DNA of 25,601 nucleotides from a virus. Under the pieces are notes generated by a model, which saw only the letters and a program-made list of their open reading frames with translations, made no database searches and was not told where the DNA came from. The stretch covers positions 1-25,601 of the IMG/VR virus record IMGVR_UViG_3300006793_000247. One strand, given 5' to 3'. Shown one piece after another: positions 15,728 to 24,394 of the stretch. The position numbers were made by a program, and so were the translations under genes. Position 1 is the stretch's first letter, and the number at the start of each line of letters is the position of its first letter.

Positions 15728-17134
15728 TTACTTCAATAACATGAAGTTGTTAGCTCCCATTGTACAAAGCGCACGCTCTGACAAGAAGTGAACTTCCATT
15801 TTATCGTCTCCGCTTGTTGCGGCTCCTCCAGCAGAACCAACTACCCAAGACTTGTACTTTCTGTCTTCAGTAGGTGAAACTCGGTAACGAACGTGTAAGA
15901 ATGGTCTCTTAGCGTTCTCTCCAAGTACTTGGTCGTAAACTGTTACAGAACCAGCAGGTACAACGATACCATCAATTCCTCCAATGTTACCACGAGTAGT
16001 AGCATCGTTTAGGTATTTCCAGTCAGACTTGTAAAAGTCATATCCGATACGGAAACCTGAGAACCCAAGGTTCAAAGCCATATCTTCATCATTGTCAAAC
16101 AATCCGTAAGAAGCAGTTGATGCTCCAGAGTTGTTTTGAGCAGCTAGTACTTTGTCTATGTCAAAAGATGTAGCTCTATTCACGAACATAACGTTCTCTT
16201 GAATAGCTCCTTCTTTATCAAGGACCTTAGCGATATCCTCTAAATCCTCTCTACTATCAATAGTTCCAGAAGTAACGTTACCTCCATTTTCTACTTCATA
16301 GAAAAGACCTTTAGTACCCTTGTATCCAGCAGTTTCAGCAGCAGAACCAGAAGCAGCAGGCTCACCTTCAATCATTGAAGTCTCTAGGTAATCCTCAAAA
16401 CGTAGTCGAGTTTCGCTTTCAGACTTCAAATACCATAGGTATCCAGAAGCTCCGTTTTCAGTTGTTACTTCTACCCATCCAACGTGTGCCATCTCAGAAC
16501 CAGATACTTCGTACTTGTCTTTAATGATAATTGGATTGTTTTCTTTAGCTTCGAAATCAGCATCTAAAGAACCTACCATTCCAGCAGTTCCTTTTTTGAA
16601 TTCAGAACCGAATACAAAAATAGTAACATCATCGTCATCGTCAAAAGGTCCAGTACCATCAGCAGCAGAAGCTTCATCGATAAGACTTAAAGTTGCAAAA
16701 GTAGCAACCTCAATAGAATCAGCAGCAGAAGCATCTGTAATAAGAGCTTTAGCTTGAACTCCAGCAGCAGTTGAAATGATAATTGTTTGGTTTGTTCGGA
16801 AACTGTGAGCGGTAAGACCGTCAATAGTTGTTCCGTTAGCAGCAACAGCTCCAGAAGCTTGTACATGCAATCTTCCTTGCTCACTCCACTTGATTAAATC
16901 TGAAGAAGAAGGAATTTCAGCACCTACCATACGTAAGAAAGATGCTACAGAACGATTTCCGTAACGCTCAAACTCTTGCTCGTATAAGTCTGGTAAATAT
17001 TGTTGTGCGAATGTGTAATCTGCGTTAGAAAGGTAGTTAGCATTAGCTAAACTCTTTCCTGGTGCAGGTGTTAGGGATGTAGACCCACCTATGTTAGATG
17101 CGTTACCTCCGTCAAAATTAATACTTTGTGCCAT
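15728..17134 (-). CDS. Major capsid protein
   Basis: A 468-residue protein with the order and features of an HK97-fold capsid protein: an N-terminal flexible Gly/Asn/Ser-rich arm (1-35), a helical stretch typical of these phages (FAQQYLPDLYEQEFERYGNR, about 43-62, then SVASFLRMVGAEIPSSSDLI), a beta-rich centre and a C-terminus ending HFLSERALCTMGANNFMLLK. Residues about 100-190 look like an inserted, Ala/Thr/Asp-rich beta domain containing an FDDDDDVTIFVFG stretch. It follows the scaffold gene and is followed by a strong terminator, as expected for the most abundant virion protein. The codon use is visibly more GC-rich and less varied than in its neighbours (GCA/GCT-rich Ala, TCT/TCA-rich Ser), consistent with high expression. 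It starts at ATG 17134 behind an A-rich leader (CTAAAAAAACAAAAAA). Fold assignment is inferred from pattern and context. Confidence 0.92.
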   Translation of the reverse strand: MAQSINFDGGNASNIGGSTSLTPAPGKSLANANYLSNADYTFAQQYLPDLYEQEFERYGNRSVASFLRMVGAEIPSSSDLIKWSEQGRLHVQASGAVAANGTTIDGLTAHSFRTNQTIIISTAAGVQAKALITDASAADSIEVATFATLSLIDEASAADGTGPFDDDDDVTIFVFGSEFKKGTAGMVGSLDADFEAKENNPIIIKDKYEVSGSEMAHVGWVEVTTENGASGYLWYLKSESETRLRFEDYLETSMIEGEPAASGSAAETAGYKGTKGLFYEVENGGNVTSGTIDSREDLEDIAKVLDKEGAIQENVMFVNRATSFDIDKVLAAQNNSGASTASYGLFDNDEDMALNLGFSGFRIGYDFYKSDWKYLNDATTRGNIGGIDGIVVPAGSVTVYDQVLGENAKRPFLHVRYRVSPTEDRKYKSWVVGSAGGAATSGDDKMEVHFLSERALCTMGANNFMLLK

Positions 17135-17158
17135 TTTTTTGTTTTTTTAGCGTTGTTT

Positions 17159-18334
17159 TTATTTTTTTCTTATTTTAAGTCCTGAACCAAATCCATTGTT
17201 GCTATCAACAACTTTAAATTTCATTCCAGGTTTTGATGAATCAACTTTAGAACGCACATTCATATCTATATTCTTACCGTCATTTACAACTTGATTTACC
17301 GCGTCTGCTTTACCTTGCTCGTAAAAGAACTTAGCGTAAGCCTCTGGATTCATAGCCATATTAAGGGCGGTATGATATTGTTTTGCATCCTTTAAAACAC
17401 CTTTGTCGTCTAAGAAAGATTTTATGAAGTTGTTTAAATTCATTTGTTTTTCAACAACTTCTTTTTTATCCTTAGGCTTAAAGTTTAAAGTTTTATCGCC
17501 GATTTTAAATTCAAAACCTTTGAATTCTTCGCCAAAAAACTTTGAGGTTTTATTCTCAAAAGATTCCCTTTGAGAGTTTACAATCTCCTGCTCTTTAGAT
17601 TTTTCATCATTATATTGCTTATAAAACGCCACAGCTTCTTTAGCTTCTTCGGGTAAATTCTCCAAACTTGACTCAAGTGGAGCTTTGTATTTTTCCCTTG
17701 TCTGCTCAAAATACTGCTTTGCTTTATGTAGCTCTTGTTTTTTATCAAGACTTTTCTTCTTTTTGTCCGTGTCTGTATCTACACTTTCATCAATGTTAAA
17801 CCTATCTTCTATCAGAAAACTGATATCCGAATCATCTAACTCTGGATTTGATTGCTTGTAGTATTCACGCAATAAAGCTTCCTCTTTATAGTCGCTAATG
17901 TCTTCATTAGCTCTTACAAAGTCTTTCAAACCTCTTTTGGTTTCGTTTTTAAATTGCAAATACTTTTCAACCTCCTCAGGAAGTTCTTGATTTTTACTAT
18001 CCTTATTTGAAAGAACGTTTTCTAATTCCTCTAATCCCATACTATATTTATTAGTAAGGAATTCAGCAATTATTTCTTCTTTGGAAATATTAACCTCTTT
18101 ATTTTGGGTTTGTACCTCCTGTTCAGCATCAGCGCTTGCTTCTGCATTAATTTCTTCTTCAACCTGTTCTGCATAATCTTGTGCAGCTCCTTTTAAATCA
18201 TCATTAGGTTCAGGTTCTTTTGGTGTTTCCTCAACCGTGTTTTCGGTTTCTAAAACATTTTTACTATCATCCTCCTTTACAGGTGGCTTTGATAAGTCGA
18301 CTTTAAAGTCAACTTGATTATTCTCTTGATTCAT
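17159..18334 (-). CDS. Capsid scaffolding protein (probable)
   Basis: A 391-residue, highly charged, Glu/Lys/Asp-rich, helical protein located between portal and capsid genes, the standard place for a scaffold. The first ~100 residues are acidic and disordered (many Glu, Asp, Pro), the centre is long amphipathic helix, and the C-terminus ends in a short basic patch (GFGSGLKIRKK) that could bind the capsid shell, as scaffold C-termini often do. No protease catalytic motif is visible, so I do not call a maturation protease. It starts at ATG 18334, 44 nt after the portal stop, and ends 24 nt before the capsid start. Scaffold function is inferred from composition and order. Confidence 0.75.
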   Translation of the reverse strand: MNQENNQVDFKVDLSKPPVKEDDSKNVLETENTVEETPKEPEPNDDLKGAAQDYAEQVEEEINAEASADAEQEVQTQNKEVNISKEEIIAEFLTNKYSMGLEELENVLSNKDSKNQELPEEVEKYLQFKNETKRGLKDFVRANEDISDYKEEALLREYYKQSNPELDDSDISFLIEDRFNIDESVDTDTDKKKKSLDKKQELHKAKQYFEQTREKYKAPLESSLENLPEEAKEAVAFYKQYNDEKSKEQEIVNSQRESFENKTSKFFGEEFKGFEFKIGDKTLNFKPKDKKEVVEKQMNLNNFIKSFLDDKGVLKDAKQYHTALNMAMNPEAYAKFFYEQGKADAVNQVVNDGKNIDMNVRSKVDSSKPGMKFKVVDSNNGFGSGLKIRKK

Positions 18335-18360
18335 AATAGATTAAATTAAAATTTATACTG

Positions 18361-18368
18361 CAAAATTA
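18361..18368 (-). promoter_or_regulatory. Weak candidate promoter box upstream of scaffold and capsid genes
   Basis: TAATTTTG on the minus strand matches TAnnTTTG, 26 nt before the ATG at 18334 in a 44-nt gap between portal and scaffold. There is no TTG at the -33 position, and the surrounding sequence is nearly all A/T, so chance is a serious alternative. A separate promoter for scaffold plus capsid would make sense because these are needed in excess. Confidence 0.25.
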
Positions 18369-18378
18369 AACAAAAAAA

Positions 18379-20820
18379 CTATACATTTTCTGGAGCCACT
18401 GTTGCTTGTAAATTACTCATAATTTGGTTAGCGTCACCTGCTTCCCTAAAGTCTACAGGAGGTAAATCCTGTTTTCTTTGTCTTATTAATTTACTTTGCT
18501 GAGTTGCTTGTTTTTCTGTTCTTTCGTCTTTCCTGTCCTCTTTATACTTATCCTTACTAGAAGACATGTCTTTTTCCATCTGCTTTAATTGCATCTGAAA
18601 CTGATGCTTCATTTGAAGGATTTCTTTGTCTATTTCTTTTTGAGCTTGCATTTTTTGCATCTCTAATTGACTCTTCATTTGAGCTAATTGAGATTCCATT
18701 TCAGATTTAATCTGCTCTTCTTGTATTCTGCCTTGAGATGCTGCTTGAGCAGACTGAGCGTTTGCTTGACTTTGCATCTGAATGTTTTGTTGCTGAATAT
18801 TCATATCTTCCTTCTGCTTCTTTTTCTTTTTGATTTTCAAAAGGGAATTGGCTAGAGTGAAGTTTTTGACAGACCTAATATCTATAGCGTCATCAAGGTC
18901 TATTTGGTTCGCTTGAATTGATTGCTGAATATTTTGTTCTAGCCTTTGCTTTTCTTCTTCATCTGGCTCTATTTCTATAAACACCCCAAAGTCATGCAAG
19001 TGAAGTCCTATTATCTCTTCAACAACTTCCAGGTTGTTTTTACCAATCATCTTAGCAAAATCTTCTGCAAAATCAGAATACTGCATTATATCGGATATTC
19101 TGTAAGAAAGAGCCTCTGCAAGTCTTTTAGTTATGTTAATTCCAGATTGAACCACATGTCTAGTGGCTGTATTACTATTTAACGCAGCAAGCTTCTGAAG
19201 TCCAACCAAAGCGTATTGGTCAGGATTACTTCCGTCCCTAGCTTCATTAATTCCAGTCACCGCTCTAATCATATTTAATTGATAATTATACATACCAATT
19301 AAACTTTGTATTTTAGCGTTTGAGCCACTGCTAGTTAGCTCTTGAATAGGAACTCTTGCGTTATTAAAATCTCCGTCTTCAGTATAGCTTCTACCAATAA
19401 CACTACCAGTCTGAAAATACATTGACAAGGCTTCTGATGGATTATAAGAAGCTCCATTACCTAAATCAACACTATTTAATCCATCGGCATCAATAAACAC
19501 GCCATCTGGTATCATTTTTGAAACTACCTGCTGTAATTTTAAGTGAGTAAGTTGTATTTGGTCCGCAAAAGGTATCATTCTTTTTACTAAAGAATCTATA
19601 TTTCCTTTTGATAATTTTATAGCAGAAACAATATATGGAGGTAAAGACCTTTGAAATGCAGATTTTGGCCTCACCATATTAGACATTAAATTCCATTTTA
19701 ATAAATGGTTTGTACCCATAACTAAAACTCCCTCATACCAAACATCTATCCTTCTTGATACTTTTTTAAATCTTTCCTTCTGGTCTTCTGGAGGATTGAA
19801 TGAGTCGTCTTTTTTTATCGCTTTTTGACCGCCATTTTCATTTTGCTTTACTTTATATACTATTTCTTTATCTGTTTTGTAGCAAAAATACAACAAAGAA
19901 ACATTTGCTTTATCTAATCCACTTTGTGTTTGTAAATTTTGAGTACTTCTGTAGCCATCAAATCTACTTGCAACTTTAGATATTTGCTCTATATCCTCCT
20001 GAGTTAGATTTGGGTTTATCTTTTTAATTTCTGTTACATGAACAGACTTAAGCTCACCAAAATAATAACAGTCTCTAAAATTAGGGTCTTCTGTGGGTGA
20101 ATAAACAAAGTTTAATGGGTCAACATATTCCACTCTAACGCCATCATGGACATCAAAAGAGTGTTTTAAAGCTGATATACCTAAGACAACATTGTCTTCA
20201 TCTACACGTCTTTTAACCTCATCATATTCATTTATCTCCATCAGAGTCTTGATGGCTGTTTCTTCAGCTACCTCTACAGCTTGCTTATATCTTAAATCCA
20301 TATAAAGATTTAACTCTTCCTCTGAGTCTGGTACAATATCTTCTTTTATATTAAATGCATCAACACCAGTTTCAGCCTTTACTTTCTGCAAAAGCTCCTT
20401 ACCAAGCATATCCGTTTGCATCTCTGTTCTAAACATTTGCCTTCTTAATGAAGATAAATCATCTACAGCTTCTACTTTAACATCTAAGAGTCTATTCTGT
20501 ATCCCGTTTACAACGACGTCTACAAATTTAGGTATGATAGGTACAGGTGTCCAATCTAAATTTAAGTAAGAAAGGTCTCCATTTACAGATAACTCATTTT
20601 TGTATTTTTCTACTGGCTGCTGACCTCTTGCATAAAGTCTTCTTTTTAGAAACTCAGAACGTATCTCTCCATACATACTTGCTCCATTATCCCTAGAAAA
20701 CCACTCAGACTCAATAGCGTGGCCAACTCGTAGACCATACTCATAGGAGTCTTTCTCTACGTCTGGTACAAATTGATTTGGAAAACCACCACCCGAATTG
20801 AATTTTGGCTTATTTATCAT
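18379..20820 (-). CDS. Portal protein
   Basis: An 813-residue protein directly after the large terminase (2-nt gap). It carries a pattern I recognise from portals of marine Bacteroidetes phages and crAss-like phages: SYEYGLRVGHAIESEWF (about 24-40), RLYARGQQPVEKYKNEL (about 62-78), LDWTPVPIIPKFVDVVVNGI (about 88-107), and a middle with YVDPLNFVYSPTEDPNFRDC. The dodecameric ring would sit at one capsid vertex, docking the terminase and later the neck. Residues about 663-785 are an unusually long, Gln/Met/Lys-rich predicted coiled coil (IQQQNIQMQSQANAQSAQAA and on), consistent with a portal barrel or a C-terminal helical extension reaching into the capsid. It starts with ATG at 20820; no other start is as well placed. 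Confidence 0.95.
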   Translation of the reverse strand: MINKPKFNSGGGFPNQFVPDVEKDSYEYGLRVGHAIESEWFSRDNGASMYGEIRSEFLKRRLYARGQQPVEKYKNELSVNGDLSYLNLDWTPVPIIPKFVDVVVNGIQNRLLDVKVEAVDDLSSLRRQMFRTEMQTDMLGKELLQKVKAETGVDAFNIKEDIVPDSEEELNLYMDLRYKQAVEVAEETAIKTLMEINEYDEVKRRVDEDNVVLGISALKHSFDVHDGVRVEYVDPLNFVYSPTEDPNFRDCYYFGELKSVHVTEIKKINPNLTQEDIEQISKVASRFDGYRSTQNLQTQSGLDKANVSLLYFCYKTDKEIVYKVKQNENGGQKAIKKDDSFNPPEDQKERFKKVSRRIDVWYEGVLVMGTNHLLKWNLMSNMVRPKSAFQRSLPPYIVSAIKLSKGNIDSLVKRMIPFADQIQLTHLKLQQVVSKMIPDGVFIDADGLNSVDLGNGASYNPSEALSMYFQTGSVIGRSYTEDGDFNNARVPIQELTSSGSNAKIQSLIGMYNYQLNMIRAVTGINEARDGSNPDQYALVGLQKLAALNSNTATRHVVQSGINITKRLAEALSYRISDIMQYSDFAEDFAKMIGKNNLEVVEEIIGLHLHDFGVFIEIEPDEEEKQRLEQNIQQSIQANQIDLDDAIDIRSVKNFTLANSLLKIKKKKKQKEDMNIQQQNIQMQSQANAQSAQAASQGRIQEEQIKSEMESQLAQMKSQLEMQKMQAQKEIDKEILQMKHQFQMQLKQMEKDMSSSKDKYKEDRKDERTEKQATQQSKLIRQRKQDLPPVDFREAGDANQIMSNLQATVAPENV

Positions 20821-20822
20821 AT

Positions 20823-23006
20823 TTATTTAATAATTTCACTAACAAAACCTTTGTTACTGTATTTGGCAAAGTTAAGATTTATTTGATTACGTTTTTCTCG
20901 ACCTATATTTTTTGTGGATTGATTTGCCATTATTGCAAAACCCGAACTAACCGTAGCGTCAAACCTTGTTCTATTGTTAATATCATAATTAGCCCAGTCT
21001 AAAAGAGTCCTGTTAAAAAACATATTTCCGCAACTTCCGTAGTCTGTACTTCCCTCATCTCTTAGAACGCCAACATGATTTTCAATATAGCTTTCAATGT
21101 TTTCTGCGTGAACAGAAATTACAGCGCTAGAAGAAGGTATTCCGCCCAGCTCTTTTTCTGATTTTGACAATATGTTTCTGTGTTTATCTGGTCTGTTTAT
21201 TGAAAATGCTCTGTATCCTCTTTCTTTTAAATAATATAAAATTCTAGGCTTGTTGTTCTCGAGCAATATAGGCATACCATAAAAGTGCAGAGCCATTAAA
21301 ACATCTTCGTAAAATATCTCTGCTGTTTGCGGTCTTGATATGTATTCTAAGAAAAACATATTTGTTGGCGCATCTTCCATGTGAAATTTAGTCATTCCAT
21401 GAACAGAACCCTTGGAGCCACCACCACCGACAACCCCTGATATATCATATGAATCCCCGCCAAAAGAGCCTATGTGTGCATTTCCTGGAAACTTTCTTCC
21501 GTTCTTCTCGACCACGTTATTCATTAATCCCGCAGATGGAATCCAAGAAACGAAAAACCGACCCTTAACGTCGGGAGAGAAAACAACCTCAGTGTCTCTC
21601 GCTCCATTTCTCCAATGAAAATTACCTCTTGAGACTGTTGATTTTATAGCAAAAGAATCGTTATAATCAATCTGCTCGTATATTTTTGTTAAATTAAATA
21701 TTGTGTTTTTTGACTCGTCTCTAAACGCATGAGACTCTGTTCTCGGGAATTGCCTATAATATTCATTTAGAGCATCTGGGTCGTTCTTAAGGCTATCTAC
21801 TTCATTTTGCCAATACTCCAAAGCTCCTTGGTGAATGTAATCACCATTGGTGCTAACTATTGGTGATTTCGGAGTTTCCAACACAGGTTGACCGTACATA
21901 TCAATAAACCCCTCCATATTCCATTCCATTGGAATAAATAAGTTGTAAAGACCGCTCTTTGTTTGTCCATTGGAGTTTCTAGAGGATGGGTCTGAATCGT
22001 AGTATAATTTTTTAAAGTTCTCACCTCCTTTATCCAAGGCGTTTGAAGTAGAACCCATCATACATTTTCCAATAATTCTGCTTCCTAATCTTAAACAAGT
22101 TTTTGTAACTCTCCAGTTATTAAGTATATTATCTGGCTTTTCCCATTTTCCACTTTCATCATGTACAAGAAGAGCTAACTTCTCCCCATCATATCTATTG
22201 TCGCCTGTGTTTTTCCAGTCAATTGTAGTATCTAAACCCTGTAAGTCACTGTTTGGCTTTAGTTCCGACATCGACTTTCTTGTAAGTTTAGATGCTGGAA
22301 CCCTATAAGCTAGCTCCGATTTTGGCCTATCCATACCATCTTGTATGGGTTTAAAGAAAAATGGGTAATTTACAGAAATAGGAACTACCTTGTCTGTGAA
22401 CATTTTTTTTGCGTCACTACCTGTTTTGGAAAGTATTCCAAATCTTGAATCTGATGTTATTGTTGCCTGGTTAACTGTTTCTGAGGAAGACATGAATGAA
22501 AAACCTGAACGTCTGTTTTTTAAATAGCACATTCCATAACACCTATTATCTGCCTTACAAGCTTCCCAATAAATAAAAAATATTCTATTAGACTCCCTGT
22601 ATTCTGGCCTTCCTACATCAATCTTTGTCCATTGCAAGTACATGTAATGTGTACCAGTTATGTACACTGGGGTTCCGTTATTCATAAACCAAAACCCATT
22701 TTCTCTTCTATCGAACTCGGTTTCAATATAGGGAATCCAAGTCTCCTTGAAATCCTTATTCATTTCATTCCATTGAAATATAGTTTGTAGTGGTTTAAGT
22801 GCTTTTGAGTATTCTGAAGCCTCCCAATATTGGTCTTTTTTATCTAATGACCTTTTATGTACATTTATTGGTTTTTTGGGAAGTGCAATGTTGAGGTTGT
22901 TTATTTGAACTACATCTCCAACAGTTCCGTCTTTAGATATTACGATTACATCTAACTCTTTGTCATAGCCATATTTGAATGATTTTTTTGCGTTCTTTTT
23001 TTTCAT
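20823..23006 (-). CDS. terL: Terminase large subunit (packaging ATPase/nuclease)
   Basis: The protein pumps DNA into the capsid and cuts it. The N-terminal ATPase shows a Walker A-like KNRRSGFSFMSSSE (about 162-175) and Walker B LALLVHDES with Asp283-Glu284. The C-terminal RNase H-like nuclease shows three acidic residues in the expected order: Asp518 in FGGDSYD, Glu583 in LLENNK and Asp683 in TRFDATVSSG. Numbers are counted from the ATG at 23006. I chose this ATG because homologues as I remember them begin with a basic stretch and YGYDK; a TTG at 23072 would add 22 residues and overlap the small-subunit gene by 23 nt. The sequence resembles large terminases of marine Bacteroidetes phages and, more distantly, crAss-like phages. 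It lies between the small subunit and the portal. Confidence 0.96.
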   Translation of the reverse strand: MKKKNAKKSFKYGYDKELDVIVISKDGTVGDVVQINNLNIALPKKPINVHKRSLDKKDQYWEASEYSKALKPLQTIFQWNEMNKDFKETWIPYIETEFDRRENGFWFMNNGTPVYITGTHYMYLQWTKIDVGRPEYRESNRIFFIYWEACKADNRCYGMCYLKNRRSGFSFMSSSETVNQATITSDSRFGILSKTGSDAKKMFTDKVVPISVNYPFFFKPIQDGMDRPKSELAYRVPASKLTRKSMSELKPNSDLQGLDTTIDWKNTGDNRYDGEKLALLVHDESGKWEKPDNILNNWRVTKTCLRLGSRIIGKCMMGSTSNALDKGGENFKKLYYDSDPSSRNSNGQTKSGLYNLFIPMEWNMEGFIDMYGQPVLETPKSPIVSTNGDYIHQGALEYWQNEVDSLKNDPDALNEYYRQFPRTESHAFRDESKNTIFNLTKIYEQIDYNDSFAIKSTVSRGNFHWRNGARDTEVVFSPDVKGRFFVSWIPSAGLMNNVVEKNGRKFPGNAHIGSFGGDSYDISGVVGGGGSKGSVHGMTKFHMEDAPTNMFFLEYISRPQTAEIFYEDVLMALHFYGMPILLENNKPRILYYLKERGYRAFSINRPDKHRNILSKSEKELGGIPSSSAVISVHAENIESYIENHVGVLRDEGSTDYGSCGNMFFNRTLLDWANYDINNRTRFDATVSSGFAIMANQSTKNIGREKRNQINLNFAKYSNKGFVSEIIK

Positions 23007-23049
23007 TACCTTATCAGGAATGAAGCCTTCTACTACACAGAGTAAATCA

Positions 23050-23328
23050 TTATTTAGACCTTCTTTCAGCAAATCCTCCAGTTAATTTCTTCTTTTCCTC
23101 TTCTGGGTTTTCAAGCATATTCTTTTCGTTTTCTATTCTGTTTAGAATTTCAAACGCATCAAAGATAGCTAGCTTTTTTGTAGCTGCTGCATTTTTTAAC
23201 CTATCGGCAGCTAACTCATCTTCTGGGTCTGGTTTTATTATTTCTTCTTCAGCAACCCTAATAAGTTGATTTACAGCTTCATGACCAGCTTTTATAATTC
23301 TTTCTTTTATGTCTTTTATATTTGTCAT
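23050..23328 (-). CDS. terS: Terminase small subunit (probable)
   Basis: A 92-residue, helical, charged protein ending 43 nt before the chosen large-subunit start. It has the expected size and place for the subunit that recognises phage DNA and hands it to the large subunit. Visible features are an N-terminal helix with Lys/Arg/Glu, the stretch PDPEDELAADRLKNAAATKK (residues about 38-57), and a charged C-terminus GGFAERRSK. I chose the ATG at 23328 because it overlaps the stop codon of the upstream GroES-like gene as ATGA, a usual sign of translational coupling. The ATG at 23340 in the same frame is possible and would add four residues. The assignment rests on position, size and remembered similarity. 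Confidence 0.72.
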   Translation of the reverse strand: MTNIKDIKERIIKAGHEAVNQLIRVAEEEIIKPDPEDELAADRLKNAAATKKLAIFDAFEILNRIENEKNMLENPEEEKKKLTGGFAERRSK

Positions 23329-23882
23329 ATTATAGCACATATATCAGATGACCTCATTCTATAAAGTATCTCTCCATCTATATCGAATTCGTATTCACTG
23401 TCTTTTAAGAAGTTTATTTTACTACCCTCAAAAACACCTAAATCCTTAAGACTGCTGTTAGAGTAAACTACATAACCTGTGTTACCCTCATAACCCTCTT
23501 CGTAAAGATAAGAGTTTTCCTTATCAATTGGTTTTACGAAACAGTAGTCGCCTACAGAGTTCCACTCAGTACCGTTGTTATATAAATAAAACTGATATTC
23601 ATCTATAAAATACAAACCATCCTTAAAATAGTTGGGAGATTTTTTTGGTAGACCCCTCATGTCGTAATATATCCTAAATATATTATGATGGACGATTATC
23701 TTATCTCCAACAGATATTGTTCCTTTGTATCTTTCTGGAAGATAAATTACCTCTGCGTATCTGTTTACGTGTTTATGATTTTCCACTGTGGAGTTCACAA
23801 TCACTTTTTGACCAGACAACTCTATTTCGTTATTGTACTCACCTCCAATAGGTTTTACAATAAAGTAATAAGGTGACTTCAT
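23325..23882 (-). CDS. Tandem GroES-fold co-chaperonin-like protein
   Basis: A 185-residue protein in which the two halves look alike and both resemble GroES (10-kDa chaperonin). Half 1 (about 6-76) opens YFIVKPIGGEY, has ENHKHVNRYAEVIYLPE, then VGDKIIVHH. Half 2 (about 113-185) opens YCFVKPIDKENSY, has EGNTGYVVYSN, FEGSKINFLKD, and ends ILYRMRSSDICAII, which parallels the GroES ending with a Met-x-x-x-Asp-Ile-x-Ala-Ile pattern. Such proteins could pair with the host GroEL to fold capsid or tail proteins, as T4 gp31 does for its capsid protein. The order of strand motifs is clear; the fold is inferred. It ends with TGA overlapping the small-terminase ATG, and starts 1 nt after the 74-aa gene. 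A GroES-related structural protein without chaperone activity is an alternative. Confidence 0.6.
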   Translation of the reverse strand: MKSPYYFIVKPIGGEYNNEIELSGQKVIVNSTVENHKHVNRYAEVIYLPERYKGTISVGDKIIVHHNIFRIYYDMRGLPKKSPNYFKDGLYFIDEYQFYLYNNGTEWNSVGDYCFVKPIDKENSYLYEEGYEGNTGYVVYSNSSLKDLGVFEGSKINFLKDSEYEFDIDGEILYRMRSSDICAII

Positions 23883-23883
23883 T

Positions 23884-24108
23884 TTAAAAGAATATATTAT
23901 ATTCTATAGAAACAGGTATGTTTTTATTAAACTCCTTCCAAAGAAAAACCTCGTTATCTTTTTCAATATATATAAGATACGACTCTTTTTCTTTGTTGAA
24001 ATCAATAAGATGAATAGAATGACTTCCGCTCAAAACATCTTGACCTAAGATGTAATGCATAGCACTGCTTTTGTAGTCTGCCCCTATTGATATTTTACGA
24101 ATTTCCAT
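23884..24108 (-). CDS. Small conserved protein of unknown function
   Basis: A 74-residue protein overlapping the end of the 92-aa gene by 14 nt and ending 1 nt before the GroES-like gene. It looks beta-rich, with SIGADYKSSAMHYILGQDVL (about 7-26), YLIYIEKDNEVFLWKEF (about 44-60) and IPVSIEYNIFF at the end. I associate this pattern with short conserved proteins next to terminase genes in marine Bacteroidetes phages, but no function is known to me. No signal peptide or transmembrane segment is visible. Confidence 0.6.
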   Translation of the reverse strand: MEIRKISIGADYKSSAMHYILGQDVLSGSHSIHLIDFNKEKESYLIYIEKDNEVFLWKEFNKNIPVSIEYNIFF

Positions 24109-24373
24109 TTTCAGTCGAATCTAAAGTAAGTTCACCCGTATCTAAGTTGATAGTTCCCTTACCATGCTCTTTTTCAAGCTCAACCATGATGGTCTGCAAT
24201 TCATCTCCTTCTTGATGTAGTTTGTGAAGAGCGAGATGTTTTTGAGCTTCTAAAGCACCTACTTCTAACTGTATGTTAGATTGTTTTTGTCTGATTTGAC
24301 GAATACTGTTTAGTATTTTTTCGTCGATTTGAATTGTTGCTTGGACAGGAATATCCTTAACTGATTTTGCCAT
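24095..24373 (-). CDS. Small coiled-coil protein of unknown function
   Basis: A 92-residue protein. Residues about 16-72 form an amphipathic helix rich in Gln, Lys and Leu (IRQIRQKQSNIQLEVGALEA, then EGDELQTIMVELEKEHG), and a short beta-type tail follows (GTINLDTGELTLDSTENGNS). The shape (long helix, short C-terminal strand pair) resembles prefoldin-like or small phage assembly helpers, but I cannot identify it. Its place beside the GroES-like gene and the terminase suggests a packaging or folding accessory. It overlaps the next gene by 14 nt, so both are probably translated together. Confidence 0.6.
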   Translation of the reverse strand: MAKSVKDIPVQATIQIDEKILNSIRQIRQKQSNIQLEVGALEAQKHLALHKLHQEGDELQTIMVELEKEHGKGTINLDTGELTLDSTENGNS

Positions 24374-24394
24374 TTTATTTGATTTTAATTGTTA

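Noticed and set aside
16687-16884. Leu-rich minus-strand open frame inside the capsid gene.
   Set aside because: It is a shifted reading of the repetitive GCA/GCT-rich capsid codons, giving a low-complexity Leu string.
18299-18310. 12-bp palindrome GACTTTAAAGTC in the 5' end of the scaffold gene.
   Set aside because: It is explained by coding for the repeated VDFKVDL residues; no sign of a regulatory site.
23007-23072. Longer start of the large terminase at a TTG (23072).
   Set aside because: It would need a rare start codon and overlap the small-subunit gene by 23 nt; the ATG at 23006 fits the remembered N-terminus of homologues.
23329-23340. Four-residue longer start of the small terminase (ATG 23340).
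   Set aside because: The ATG at 23328 overlaps the previous stop codon as ATGA, a better coupling signal; the longer form cannot be excluded.
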